Assembly: GCA_963678555.2 (NCBI GenBank)
Contig: CAXXJA010000003.1
Span: forward strand, 434,001-498,000
Direction: 5' to 3'
From: SABI01 sp963678555
Lineage (GTDB): Bacteria; Spirochaetota; Spirochaetia; Sphaerochaetales; Sphaerochaetaceae
DNA length: 64,000 nucleotides
The translations under genes and the position numbers were made by a program. This document shows positions 42,975-50,792 of this stretch, piece by piece (within the stretch, counting starts at the first letter, position 1; each line of letters opens with the position of its first letter). Under the pieces are notes generated by a model. It ran no database searches. It was not told where the DNA came from and saw nothing but the letters and a program-made list of their open reading frames with translations.

Positions 42975-43043
42975 TGTGATGATCCCGTTGCTTCCTAACG
43001 GGATTCACAGCACGCGTATGCACGGTTAGGAGCTAGTATACGC
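42975..43043 (+). other. Two-hairpin element with complementary loops
   Basis: Hairpin 1 (42975-43009) pairs TGTGA with TCACA and ATCCCGTT with AACGGGAT across a 2-nt bulge. Hairpin 2 (43014-43043) pairs GCGTAT with ATACGC. The loop region of hairpin 1 (TCCTAAC, 42993-42999 including two stem bases) is complementary to GTTAGGA (43025-43031) in the loop of hairpin 2. There is no T-tract. It lies 3' of the thymidine-kinase-like gene and upstream of the promoter for the BMP gene. Confidence 0.45.
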
Positions 43044-43077
43044 CCCGGAGAAATGTACTGTGTGTTGATTAGGTGTT

Positions 43078-43102
43078 TATTGTCCGTATTAATTTGACAA
43101 TA
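43078..43102. promoter_or_regulatory. Inverted repeat over the BMP -35 (operator candidate)
   Basis: TATTGTC (43078-43084) and GACAATA (43096-43102) form a perfect 7-bp inverted repeat with an 11-bp spacer. The right arm covers the -35 TTGACA, so a bound protein would block RNA polymerase. Confidence 0.6.
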
Positions 43103-43122
43103 CAACATCGTGGGGATAAAAT
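43094..43122 (+). promoter_or_regulatory. Promoter for the nucleoside uptake operon
   Basis: A perfect TTGACA (43094-43099), 17 bases and TAAAAT (43117-43122). The leader would be about 25 nt and ends with AAGGAG before the ATG at 43154. Confidence 0.75.
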
Positions 43123-43153
43123 GATGACATCACAATTTTATAAGGAGAGACAC

Positions 43154-44233
43154 ATGAAAAAAAGTGTTGTATTTCTTGCTGTTCTGTTAATCGCATCTCT
43201 GATGCTTGTTGCTCAGGGAGCTCAGGAATCAGGAGAAAAACTGATGAAGGTAGGCATGGTGACCGATGCGGGAACCATTGATGATAAATCATTCAATCAG
43301 GGAACCTGGGAAGGTATCCTCCAGGCTCAGGAAGAGGGTCTGGTCGAAGCTAAGTACCTCAAGCCTTCCGGGACGACCGAGGCTGACTATCTCAAGGAGA
43401 TCGGAAACCTCTATGATGCAGGCTACCGCTTCATCGTCTGTCCGGGCTTCAAGTTCGAGACTGCCATCTTCGCTGCACAGGACAAGTGGACTGACGCGAA
43501 GTTCGTCATCCTCGATGGTGAACCCCACTCGGCTGACTATTCCGAGTTCCGCATCGAAGACAACGTCGTCGGTGTCTACTGGGCAGAGAATGAATCAGGT
43601 TTCCTCGCTGGCGTAGCAGGTGCCCTTCAGGTCAAGAACGGTGAATTCGGTTTCATCGGCGGGATGGAGATTCCTGCAGTGCAGAAGTTCAACTGGGGCT
43701 TCCAGCAGGGTATCAAGTACGCAAACGCCAACCTCGGCACGAATATCGCCATCAAGGCTGAGAACGTGATCTATCAGGGTTCGTTCGACAATGTCGCTGC
43801 AGGACAGCAGATTGCTGCCAGCATGTATGACAAGGGTGTCGATGTGATCTTCGCAGCAGCCGGCGGTGTCGGTGTCGGTGCGATCAACGAAGCAAAAGCA
43901 CGTGCGACAGCAGGTGAAGATGTCTGGATCATCGGTGTCGACGTAGACCAGTACAACGACGGAATGCTCCCCAGCGGAAAGTCTGTCATCCTGACAAGTG
44001 CCATGAAGTATCTTGATATCGCTTCCTACGGCATGATCAAGCGCGAGCTGGCAGGTGAATTCCCCGGCGGAACCACTCTGCGCCTCAATGCTTCAAACGA
44101 CGGACTCGGTATCCCCGCAGAGAACCCCAACCTCTCTGCTGATGTGCAGGCAAAGGTTGCCGATCTGTATGCCAAGCTGAAGAGCGGTGAAGTAAAAGTC
44201 GCTGCGGAACAGATTGCCGGTCTCTACCGCTAG
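43154..44233 (+). CDS. BMP-family nucleoside-binding protein
   Basis: A 359-residue periplasmic binding protein of the BMP (TmpC/PnrA) family, the receptor for a purine-nucleoside ABC importer. Family features are VGMVTDAGTIDDKSFNQGTW near the start, GFIGGMEIPAVQKFNWGFQQ and DVDQYNDG. The ATG at 43154 has AAGGAG upstream and is followed by a signal peptide (MKKSVVFLAVLL, cleaved around VAQGAQ). No lipobox cysteine is present, unlike the lipoproteins TmpC and BmpA-D of other spirochaetes, so it should be soluble in the periplasm. It heads an operon with an ATPase, two permeases and punA. Confidence 0.95.
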   Translation: MKKSVVFLAVLLIASLMLVAQGAQESGEKLMKVGMVTDAGTIDDKSFNQGTWEGILQAQEEGLVEAKYLKPSGTTEADYLKEIGNLYDAGYRFIVCPGFKFETAIFAAQDKWTDAKFVILDGEPHSADYSEFRIEDNVVGVYWAENESGFLAGVAGALQVKNGEFGFIGGMEIPAVQKFNWGFQQGIKYANANLGTNIAIKAENVIYQGSFDNVAAGQQIAASMYDKGVDVIFAAAGGVGVGAINEAKARATAGEDVWIIGVDVDQYNDGMLPSGKSVILTSAMKYLDIASYGMIKRELAGEFPGGTTLRLNASNDGLGIPAENPNLSADVQAKVADLYAKLKSGEVKVAAEQIAGLYR

Positions 44234-44262
44234 GATACGACCCAGTGTAACGTATCGCATTG

Positions 44263-44288
44263 GAGGAGCCGCCCGTGGGCGGCTCCTC
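44263..44288 (+). terminator. Strong hairpin between receptor and ATPase genes
   Basis: GAGGAGCCGCCC and GGGCGGCTCCTC form a 12-bp GC-rich stem with a two-base gap (about 11 bp in practice). A smaller hairpin (GATACG/CGTATC) lies just upstream. The T-tract is weak, so it more likely trims or protects the receptor mRNA and lowers downstream expression than ends all transcription. Confidence 0.6.
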
Positions 44289-44339
44289 TCCTTCACATAA
44301 TCCCGTGTGTCGATGCACCCCCGAGGAGGCCAGAGCCTG

Positions 44340-45860
44340 ATGAGTCATGTAATTGAAATGTTGAATATCCGCAAGGAATTTCCCGGTATCGTAGCGAATG
44401 ATGACATTACGCTGCAGGTGGAAAAAGGGGAAATCCATGCCATTCTCGGTGAGAATGGAGCAGGGAAGTCTACCCTGATGAGTATCCTGTTCGGGCTGTA
44501 TCACCCTGACAGGGGAGTGATCAAGGTGAAAGGGAAGGAGGTGAAAATCTCTGACCCGAACGATGCGAACGATCTGGGGATCGGTATGGTGCATCAGCAC
44601 TTCCAGCTGGTTCAGACCTTCACGGTCACCGAGAATATCATTCTGGGAAAGGAAGGCGGTTTCATTCTCGACAGACGGAGTGCTTCGAAGAAGATCAAGG
44701 CTCTCAGTGAGCAGTATGGTCTCTCGATTGATCCAAACTCTGTCATCGAGGATATAACCGTCGGTATGCAGCAGCGGGTTGAGATCCTCAAGATGCTTTA
44801 CCGTGATGCCGAGATCCTGATCTTTGACGAACCGACTGCGGTCCTCACTCCCCAGGAGATCGAGGAACTGATGCAGATCATGCGTAACATGGTCGCCGAA
44901 GGAAAGTCCGTCATCCTGATCACCCACAAGCTTGATGAGATCAAGGCTGTCGCCTCGAGATGTACCATCATCAGACGGGGAAAGATGATCGGTGTGGTTG
45001 ATGTCGCATCGACCTCTCAGGCCGAAATGGCTTCCATGATGGTAGGGCGTCCTGTCAATTTCAAGGTTGCGAAGAAGGCGATGGAGACAGGGGAGCCTGT
45101 GCTCACACTGGAGCATCTGGAAGTACTCAATGTGAAGAAACTCCCCGCGGTGAAGGATTTCTCTCTTACCGTGAAGCGGGGTGAGATCGTCGGTATAGCG
45201 GGAGTCGACGGGAACGGCCAGAGCGAGCTCGTGGAAGCTGTCACGGGACTGCGAACACTGGAATCGGGAACCATAACCATAAACGGGATAGATATCACGA
45301 ACGCTACGATCCGTCAGAGGAATGAGGCCGGGCTCGGTCATATCCCCGAGGACCGTCAGAAACGTGGTCTGATCATGACAAGCAGCATCAGTGACAATAT
45401 GGTTGTGAAGGAGTACTATCGTCATCCCTTCAGCCGCCATGGAATCCTGAATCGCGAAAAGATCGAAACCCATGCGCAGGAGATCGCCGATGCCTTTGAC
45501 GTTCGGAGCGGTGAGGGCATCTTCTCCTTTGCAGGCAAGCTTTCAGGGGGGAATCAGCAGAAGGCCATCGTCGGCCGTGAGATGATCCTTGAACCCGATC
45601 TTATCATCGCCGTTCAGCCGACGAGAGGGCTCGATGTAGGTGCCATAGAGTACATTCACAAGCGCCTGGTCGAGCACCGGGAGAATGGAAAGGGTGTCCT
45701 CCTCGTTTCCTTCGAGCTCGATGAGATCTTCAATCTTTCAGACAGGATTGCTGTCATGAACAGCGGAGAGCTTATCGATGTGGTGAATACGAAAGAGACC
45801 AACGAGGAAGAAGTGGGTCTCATGATGGCTGGAGTGAAGAAGAAGGAGAGAGCTCTATGA
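44340..45860 (+). CDS. Nucleoside ABC importer ATPase (double ABC)
   Basis: A 506-residue ATPase with two ABC cassettes in tandem, as in RbsA and YufO/NupA. Cassette 1 has GENGAGKSTLMS and IFDEPTAVLTP with signature VGMQQRVEILK. Cassette 2 has a relaxed P-loop GVDGNGQSELV and LSGGNQQKAIVGREM with AVQPTRGLDVGA, typical of the less active half. It powers uptake by the following two permeases. The ATG at 44340 has GAGGAGG about ten bases upstream. The downstream permease overlaps it by 4 bases (ATGA). Confidence 0.95.
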   Translation: MSHVIEMLNIRKEFPGIVANDDITLQVEKGEIHAILGENGAGKSTLMSILFGLYHPDRGVIKVKGKEVKISDPNDANDLGIGMVHQHFQLVQTFTVTENIILGKEGGFILDRRSASKKIKALSEQYGLSIDPNSVIEDITVGMQQRVEILKMLYRDAEILIFDEPTAVLTPQEIEELMQIMRNMVAEGKSVILITHKLDEIKAVASRCTIIRRGKMIGVVDVASTSQAEMASMMVGRPVNFKVAKKAMETGEPVLTLEHLEVLNVKKLPAVKDFSLTVKRGEIVGIAGVDGNGQSELVEAVTGLRTLESGTITINGIDITNATIRQRNEAGLGHIPEDRQKRGLIMTSSISDNMVVKEYYRHPFSRHGILNREKIETHAQEIADAFDVRSGEGIFSFAGKLSGGNQQKAIVGREMILEPDLIIAVQPTRGLDVGAIEYIHKRLVEHRENGKGVLLVSFELDEIFNLSDRIAVMNSGELIDVVNTKETNEEEVGLMMAGVKKKERAL

Positions 45861-46948
45861 AAAAACGGATGAAAAGCAACGCCTTCATCATTGCTCTTTC
45901 GGCAGTGATTCTCGGCCTTATTGCCGGCGGATTTCTGATGCTTGCCATCGGAAGCAATCCTTTTGAGGGATTCTTCTATCTGTTCCGCGGCGGTCTCATG
46001 TCGACAGAACGTATCGGAAACACGATAGCCACTGCAACGACTCTGATGCTTGTCGGTCTGTCGGTTGCCTTCGCCTTCCGTACCGGTCTGTTCAATATCG
46101 GAGCTGCAGGGCAGATGCTGATCGGTGGACTTGCCGCGACCATCGTCGCTCACACCGTCTATCTGCCCAGGGGCCTCTATCTGATCGTCATCATACTTGC
46201 AGCCTTCCTGGCGGGAGCGGTATGGGGTGTCATCCCCGGTTTCCTGAAAGCGAAGTTCAACGTGCATGAGGTTGTTGCTACGATCATGATGAACTGGATC
46301 GCCTACTGGTCAATCTATTATTACGTGCCGGCGTATCTGAAGGGGCCGTCACTGGAGACGGAATCGAAATCGATCGCTCTCGAACAGTCCCTCCGTACTC
46401 CCTGGCTCACTGAACTGTTCGACGGAGGATATATCAACCTCGGTATCTTCGTTTCAGTCGCTGCTGTGATCCTGATCAAGTTTATTCTTGACCGGACGAC
46501 ACTCGGGTACGAACTGAAGGCGGTGGGTGCAAACAGGTTCTGCGCCGAATACGCGGGAATTCATGTGAACAGGAATGTAATCATCTCCATGATGATCGCA
46601 GGCGGTCTTGCCGGTCTTGCCGGATTGACCTACTATACCGGTTACTCGAGAAATATTCAGATCGGTGTTCTTCCTTCGATGGGATTCGACGGGATCGCAG
46701 TTGCGCTCCTTGGAGCGAGCAGCCCTGTCGGAGTGTTCTTCTCAGCCCTCTTCTTCGGACTTCTGCAGTCGGGTAAAGGCTTCATGAATGCGATGACCGA
46801 GGTTCCTCCCGAGATAGCAGATACCATCATAGCAACGATCATCTACTTCACAGCGACAAGTGTGCTGTTCAGCCGTTTCTGGGATACTGTGGGAAGGAAT
46901 CGAAAACGCAGACAGGATGCTGCGGCACAGAAGGGAGGTGAAGCATGA
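45857..46948 (+). CDS. Nucleoside ABC importer permease 1
   Basis: A 363-residue permease of the BPD_transp_2 (YufP/BmpC-like) family with eight to ten hydrophobic helices. Conserved loops include FRTGLFNIGAAGQMLIGGL, KFNVHEVVATIMMNWIAYW and the EAA-like GANRFCAEYAGIHVNRN. The last two make it the larger of the two permeases that form the membrane channel. The start and stop codons overlap both neighbours by 4 bases, so the ATPase and two permeases are translated in a chain. Confidence 0.95.
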   Translation: MKKRMKSNAFIIALSAVILGLIAGGFLMLAIGSNPFEGFFYLFRGGLMSTERIGNTIATATTLMLVGLSVAFAFRTGLFNIGAAGQMLIGGLAATIVAHTVYLPRGLYLIVIILAAFLAGAVWGVIPGFLKAKFNVHEVVATIMMNWIAYWSIYYYVPAYLKGPSLETESKSIALEQSLRTPWLTELFDGGYINLGIFVSVAAVILIKFILDRTTLGYELKAVGANRFCAEYAGIHVNRNVIISMMIAGGLAGLAGLTYYTGYSRNIQIGVLPSMGFDGIAVALLGASSPVGVFFSALFFGLLQSGKGFMNAMTEVPPEIADTIIATIIYFTATSVLFSRFWDTVGRNRKRRQDAAAQKGGEA

Positions 46949-47970
46949 GCACCAGGGAAACACGACGATCTTTTCTGTCACAGTACGGTATCTACCTTAT
47001 CATTCTCGGGGTTCTCGTGGTCATGGCTCTGTTGAGCGAAAACCACCTGATGAAGCTCATCATGCCGTATGCCATCGCCTATACAATACCCCTTCTCGTC
47101 ACTGCCCTTGGCGGTCTCTATTCCGAGCGGAGCGGAGTGACGAATATCGGTCTGGAAGGACTGATGCTGGTCGGTTACTTCGCCTCTGCTCTCACGATAC
47201 ACATGAGCGAACAGGCTCTCGGAGTCGCAGCTCTTCCTCTCGGTCTGCTTGCCGGAGTCCTTGCCGGTGCGGTCTTCTCGATGCTGCATGCCTTTGCGTC
47301 CATCAACCTCAAGGCAGACCAGATCATCAGCGGAACAGCGATCAATATGCTTGCAGGGGCCCTTACGGTTTACCTTGCACGTACTATCGCAGGGAGCGGG
47401 AACATACGTATCATGCTCGGTATCGTGAGAAAGAATATTCCTGTTCTCAGTGATATCCCCGGAATCGGGACCTTCTTCTTCACACAGGCGTACTGGTCTA
47501 CCTGGATAGCTCTGGCGATCTGGGCTCTCAGCTGGTACCTCCTGTACAAGACCTCCTTCGGTCTTCGTCTGAGAGCCTGCGGTGAACATCCTTCTGCGGT
47601 AGCATCAGCGGGGGTGAACGTGTACAGGATGCGCTATTTCGGAGTCGGGATGTCGGGGGCTCTGGCCGGTCTCGGCGGTGCGATCATACTGGTCACCTAC
47701 AGCGGAGAGTTCAACGGAACGGTGGCAGGTCTCGGCTTCCTCTCTCTCGCCTCCCTTATCTTCGGTCAGTGGAAACCGCTTGGAATCCTGGGAGCAACCT
47801 TTTTCTTCGGAACAGCGACGACTGTCGCCAACGTGTCTCAGGTCATTCCCGAGTTCGGCGTCATCCCCCCGGTTATCTTCAAGGTGTTCCCGTATGTGGT
47901 GACTCTGCTTGCTCTGGTGGCCTTCTCGAAACGCTCTGCCGCCCCGAAAGCGGTTGGTGAACCGTTCTAG
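46945..47970 (+). CDS. Nucleoside ABC importer permease 2
   Basis: A 341-residue BPD_transp_2 permease (YufQ/BmpD-like) paired with the gene before it. Signature regions are GGLYSERSGVTNIGLEGLML, NLKADQIISGTAINMLAG and GEHPSAVASAGVNVYRMRY. It is predicted to form the channel as a heterodimer with permease 1. It begins inside the preceding stop codon (ATGA) and is followed by punA after 21 bp. Confidence 0.95.
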   Translation: MSTRETRRSFLSQYGIYLIILGVLVVMALLSENHLMKLIMPYAIAYTIPLLVTALGGLYSERSGVTNIGLEGLMLVGYFASALTIHMSEQALGVAALPLGLLAGVLAGAVFSMLHAFASINLKADQIISGTAINMLAGALTVYLARTIAGSGNIRIMLGIVRKNIPVLSDIPGIGTFFFTQAYWSTWIALAIWALSWYLLYKTSFGLRLRACGEHPSAVASAGVNVYRMRYFGVGMSGALAGLGGAIILVTYSGEFNGTVAGLGFLSLASLIFGQWKPLGILGATFFFGTATTVANVSQVIPEFGVIPPVIFKVFPYVVTLLALVAFSKRSAAPKAVGEPF

Positions 47971-47991
47971 GAGAACAACTCAAGGAGAACT

Positions 47992-48825
47992 ATGATGAAC
48001 GAAAGAGAACAACGAGTGCAGGATACTTCCCGGTACATCCGGGAGCGGATTTCAGATGAACCTGTATCCATTGCCATGATACTCGGCAGCGGTCTGGGTG
48101 TGATGGCTCAGGAACTGGAGAATGCCGTCACGCTGAACTATCATGATATCCCCGGGTTCCCCGCGTCCACGGTGGTCGGTCATGCCGGTGAACTCGTCAC
48201 CGGCTATCTGGAGGGAAAGAGAGTGATGGTGATGAACGGAAGGTTCCACTATTACGAAGGGCATTCCATGGATACTCTCGCCTTTCCCGTCCAGGTGATG
48301 AAACACCTGGGAATCGAGAACCTGCTGGTCACCAATGCCGCCGGATGTGTCAACGTCGCCTGGAATCCGGGTGACCTGATGGTGATCAGTGACCATATAA
48401 AACTGATCAGTGATAATCCTCTCAGAGGAGAGAACCTCACAATGCTTGGAGAGCGTTTCTTCGACATGTCCGAGGCCTACGACAAGGAGCTCCGGACACT
48501 GGCGCACCGCTGCGCCGGTGAGATCGGGATAACTCTGAGGGAGGGTATCTACCAGCTGTTCAGCGGTCCCTCCTTCGAGACACCGGCAGAGGTACGGTTC
48601 GCACGCATGTGCGGAGCTGATGCGGTGGGGATGTCGACGGTCCCTGAGGTTATTGCGGCCAATCATGCCGGTATGAAGGTGCTCGGGATCTCCTGTATGA
48701 CCAATATGGCGGCGGGAATCCTCTCTCAGCCGCTGAATCACCAGGAGGTCCTTGAGACCGGAGAGAAGGTGAAGTCCACCTTCATCGCTCTTGTGCGGAA
48801 GATAGTGGGTGCATGGGACCTCTAA
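47992..48825 (+). CDS. punA: Purine nucleoside phosphorylase I
   Basis: A 277-residue trimeric-type PNP that converts inosine, guanosine and deoxy forms with phosphate into base and (deoxy)ribose-1-phosphate. Motifs: LGSGLGVMA (phosphate loop), NGRFHYYEGHSMDTL, VTNAAGCVN, GPSFETPAEVR, VGMSTVPEVIAANH and MTNMAAGI. The Asn in MTNMAAG fits a 6-oxopurine (guanosine/inosine) preference. The ATG pair at 47992/47995 follows AAGGAG. It ends 13 bases inside the following cupin gene. With the importer upstream it forms a purine salvage unit. Confidence 0.96.
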   Translation: MMNEREQRVQDTSRYIRERISDEPVSIAMILGSGLGVMAQELENAVTLNYHDIPGFPASTVVGHAGELVTGYLEGKRVMVMNGRFHYYEGHSMDTLAFPVQVMKHLGIENLLVTNAAGCVNVAWNPGDLMVISDHIKLISDNPLRGENLTMLGERFFDMSEAYDKELRTLAHRCAGEIGITLREGIYQLFSGPSFETPAEVRFARMCGADAVGMSTVPEVIAANHAGMKVLGISCMTNMAAGILSQPLNHQEVLETGEKVKSTFIALVRKIVGAWDL

Positions 48826-49334
48826 CGGAGAAGATCATAGCACAGTATCACCTCGCTCCTCTTGACGGGGAGGGAGGGTATGTGCGGAGGACCTACACCG
48901 GCAGAGCTTCGGTGGATACCTCTTCCATCTCTTCTCTGTTCACCCGGTCCTCGCTCCCTCTCGTGTCCCATATCTACTACCTGATCACGAAAGAGAGTTT
49001 TTCATCCCTCCATCGCCTCAGCTCATGCGAGGTGTGGACATGGTTAGAGGGAGACCCTGCAGTGATGATTACCCTTGATGCCGATCAGAACCTGTCAGAG
49101 ACTGTGATCGGTCCCGAAGGTCTCATGCGCGCGGTTACTGTCGTAGAAGGGGGGCTCTGGCAGGGAACGAGGGTTATCGACAGCGGGACCAGAGGGTATG
49201 CGCTTTTTTCAATCACCGTGGTTCCCTCTTTCGATATAGCTGATTTCACCCTTGCCGACGAAGCGCTCCTTTCGTCTCTTGACGAGGGGATGCGGCCTCT
49301 GGTAAGGCCGTTCCTTGCAAAGGAGAATCTATGA
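48813..49334 (+). CDS. Cupin, DUF985 family
   Basis: A 173-residue cupin of the DUF985 type. It follows the family outline IAQYHLAPLDGEGGYVRRTY at the start, ITKESFSSLHRLSSCEVWTW (metal-site strand with HR and E), LMRAVTVVEGGLWQGTRV and a C-terminal FDIADFTLADEALL. A metal site of two His and a Glu can be drawn. The biochemical role of DUF985 proteins is unknown. It overlaps punA by 13 bp and the SDR gene by 4 bp, so it is translated with the salvage operon. Confidence 0.88.
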   Translation: MGPLTEKIIAQYHLAPLDGEGGYVRRTYTGRASVDTSSISSLFTRSSLPLVSHIYYLITKESFSSLHRLSSCEVWTWLEGDPAVMITLDADQNLSETVIGPEGLMRAVTVVEGGLWQGTRVIDSGTRGYALFSITVVPSFDIADFTLADEALLSSLDEGMRPLVRPFLAKENL

Positions 49335-50092
49335 ATCTGAATATCAACGGAAAACGGGCGTTGGTGAGCGGTGGCCTGAGTACTCTCGGGATGTCCGTGG
49401 TTCATACCCTTGCCACAGAAGGTGTCGAGATCCTGTTTACCTACCGTGATGAGCGAAAGGCAACGGAGGCGAGGGAGCAGTGCCGGTCGATCTCCCAGTC
49501 GTACGATGTGTACTGCAATGCAGTGCGTCTCGACTTTCTCAGTGCATCCTCGGTGGATTCCGCACTCAGTGAGGTGGCTGCAATCTTTCCCACTCTTGAC
49601 ATCCTGATACACAATGCAGGGCTTTTTACTCTTGAACGTCAGAACTCTCTCAGCGAGAAGCAGTGGGATGAGGTGATGCATGTGAATATCAAAGGGTTCT
49701 GGCGTCTGGTGAAAGGGACGGATCAGCTGATGAGCGCCCCTCAGGGGGCAATTGTTGCGGTAAGCAGCATGAATGCCGCACGTCCCGGTTTCGGCCTGAC
49801 AGCCCACTATGATGCCTCGAAGGGAGCTGTCAGTGCCTATATCCGTTCGCTTGCCGCAGAACTTTCCCCGCGGGGTATCCGTGTGAATGGCGTCGCCCCC
49901 GGACTCCTCTACTCAGAGGCCTTGATGCAGGAGAATCCCTCTCTTGCAGACGCATATCGTCAGCGTTCACTTACCTCATCGCTTGTGGATGTGCAGTCGG
50001 TATCCTCCATGATAGTCTATCTTGCCTCACCGGCAGCGGCCTCCATCACGGGTGAGATCGTTACGATCGACGGAGGGTACTCGCTTACCTGA
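49331..50092 (+). CDS. Short-chain dehydrogenase/reductase
   Basis: A 253-residue classical SDR. The cofactor loop is VSGGLSTLGMSVVH (the usual TGxxxGxG has drifted to SGGLSTLG), followed by HNAG (NNAG site), the catalytic Ser in VAVSSMNAARP and the YxxxK pair in HYDASKGAVSAYI. It ends in VTIDGGYSLT, standard for the fabG-like subgroup. The altered Gly motif and FTYRDERKAT after strand 2 hint at NADP(H), not certain. The substrate is unknown. It overlaps the cupin gene by 4 bp (ATGA) and is followed 4 bp later by a phosphoesterase. Confidence 0.9.
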   Translation: MNLNINGKRALVSGGLSTLGMSVVHTLATEGVEILFTYRDERKATEAREQCRSISQSYDVYCNAVRLDFLSASSVDSALSEVAAIFPTLDILIHNAGLFTLERQNSLSEKQWDEVMHVNIKGFWRLVKGTDQLMSAPQGAIVAVSSMNAARPGFGLTAHYDASKGAVSAYIRSLAAELSPRGIRVNGVAPGLLYSEALMQENPSLADAYRQRSLTSSLVDVQSVSSMIVYLASPAAASITGEIVTIDGGYSLT

Positions 50093-50096
50093 ACCT

Positions 50097-50792
50097 ATGA
50101 AGATACTCTGCATATCAGACATAAAAGACCTCCTCGTGTATTCCCCCAATATCGCAGACCGCTATGGGGACGTCGATCTGATCCTTTCGGCAGGAGATCT
50201 TCCCCTCAAGTATTATGAATTCATCATATCGACTCTGAACAAACCCTTTTACTTCGTGTTCGGGAATCATGACCTCAAGCACCTCCACAGGTTCAGGAGA
50301 CAGTCGTTTTTCGAGATTGATCTTGCTCACCAGTCCTTCCAGGAGCAGGGTTTTTCCTTCTCTGTCGGTGGAGACTGTATCGAAGGGAAGGTGATACGGG
50401 ACCGGGGTACAGGTCTGCTGATTGCAGGTCTTGGCGGATCCATGAAGTACAATTCAGGTGAACATCAGTTCAATGAAGCACAGATGATGTCTCGCCTGAT
50501 ACGAATGGTCCCGCGGCTTGTCTATAACAGGTTGCGTTACGGGCGCTTTCTCGATATTCTGTTGACACACGCGCCTCCCCGTGGTGTGGGAGACAGAGAG
50601 GATCTCTGTCATCGGGGGTTCAAGGTATTTTGGCTGGCTATGAAGTGGTTTCGTCCGAGATACCTGCTCCACGGACATGTCCATCTGATAGATATGAACC
50701 GGGACAGGAAGACTCGCTTCCTCGATACCGAGGTGATCAACGTATACAGCAGTTATGTGTTGCAGGAGAATGACGATGGCGGTTCGCAGTAA
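50097..50792 (+). CDS. Calcineurin-like metallophosphoesterase
   Basis: A 231-residue metallophosphoesterase. Motifs are ISDIKDLL (where the canonical D-x-H is D-x-K), LSAGDLPLKYYE, VFGNHDLKHL, LLTHAPPRGVGD and LHGHVHLIDM, so all metal sites but the first His are visible. Fold relatives hydrolyse phosphomonoesters, cyclic nucleotides or diadenosine tetraphosphate. The ATG at 50097 is not preceded by a clear Shine-Dalgarno but is 4 bp after the SDR stop, suggesting re-initiation. It overlaps the next gene by 17 bp. Confidence 0.88.
   Translation: MKILCISDIKDLLVYSPNIADRYGDVDLILSAGDLPLKYYEFIISTLNKPFYFVFGNHDLKHLHRFRRQSFFEIDLAHQSFQEQGFSFSVGGDCIEGKVIRDRGTGLLIAGLGGSMKYNSGEHQFNEAQMMSRLIRMVPRLVYNRLRYGRFLDILLTHAPPRGVGDREDLCHRGFKVFWLAMKWFRPRYLLHGHVHLIDMNRDRKTRFLDTEVINVYSSYVLQENDDGGSQ

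Noticed and set aside
42914..43077. Purine riboswitch upstream of the nucleoside importer
   Set aside because: The two hairpins recall its kissing loops, but the conserved purine-aptamer core is not present and the element lies upstream of the predicted promoter.
44085..45473. 462-codon open frame antisense to the BMP-ATPase genes
   Set aside because: It is the complement of a well-supported ABC ATPase; composition is rich in His, Asp and Arg and has no family resemblance.
48052..48741. 229-codon open frame antisense to punA
   Set aside because: Shadow of a conserved gene, with no ribosome site and low-complexity His/Arg content.
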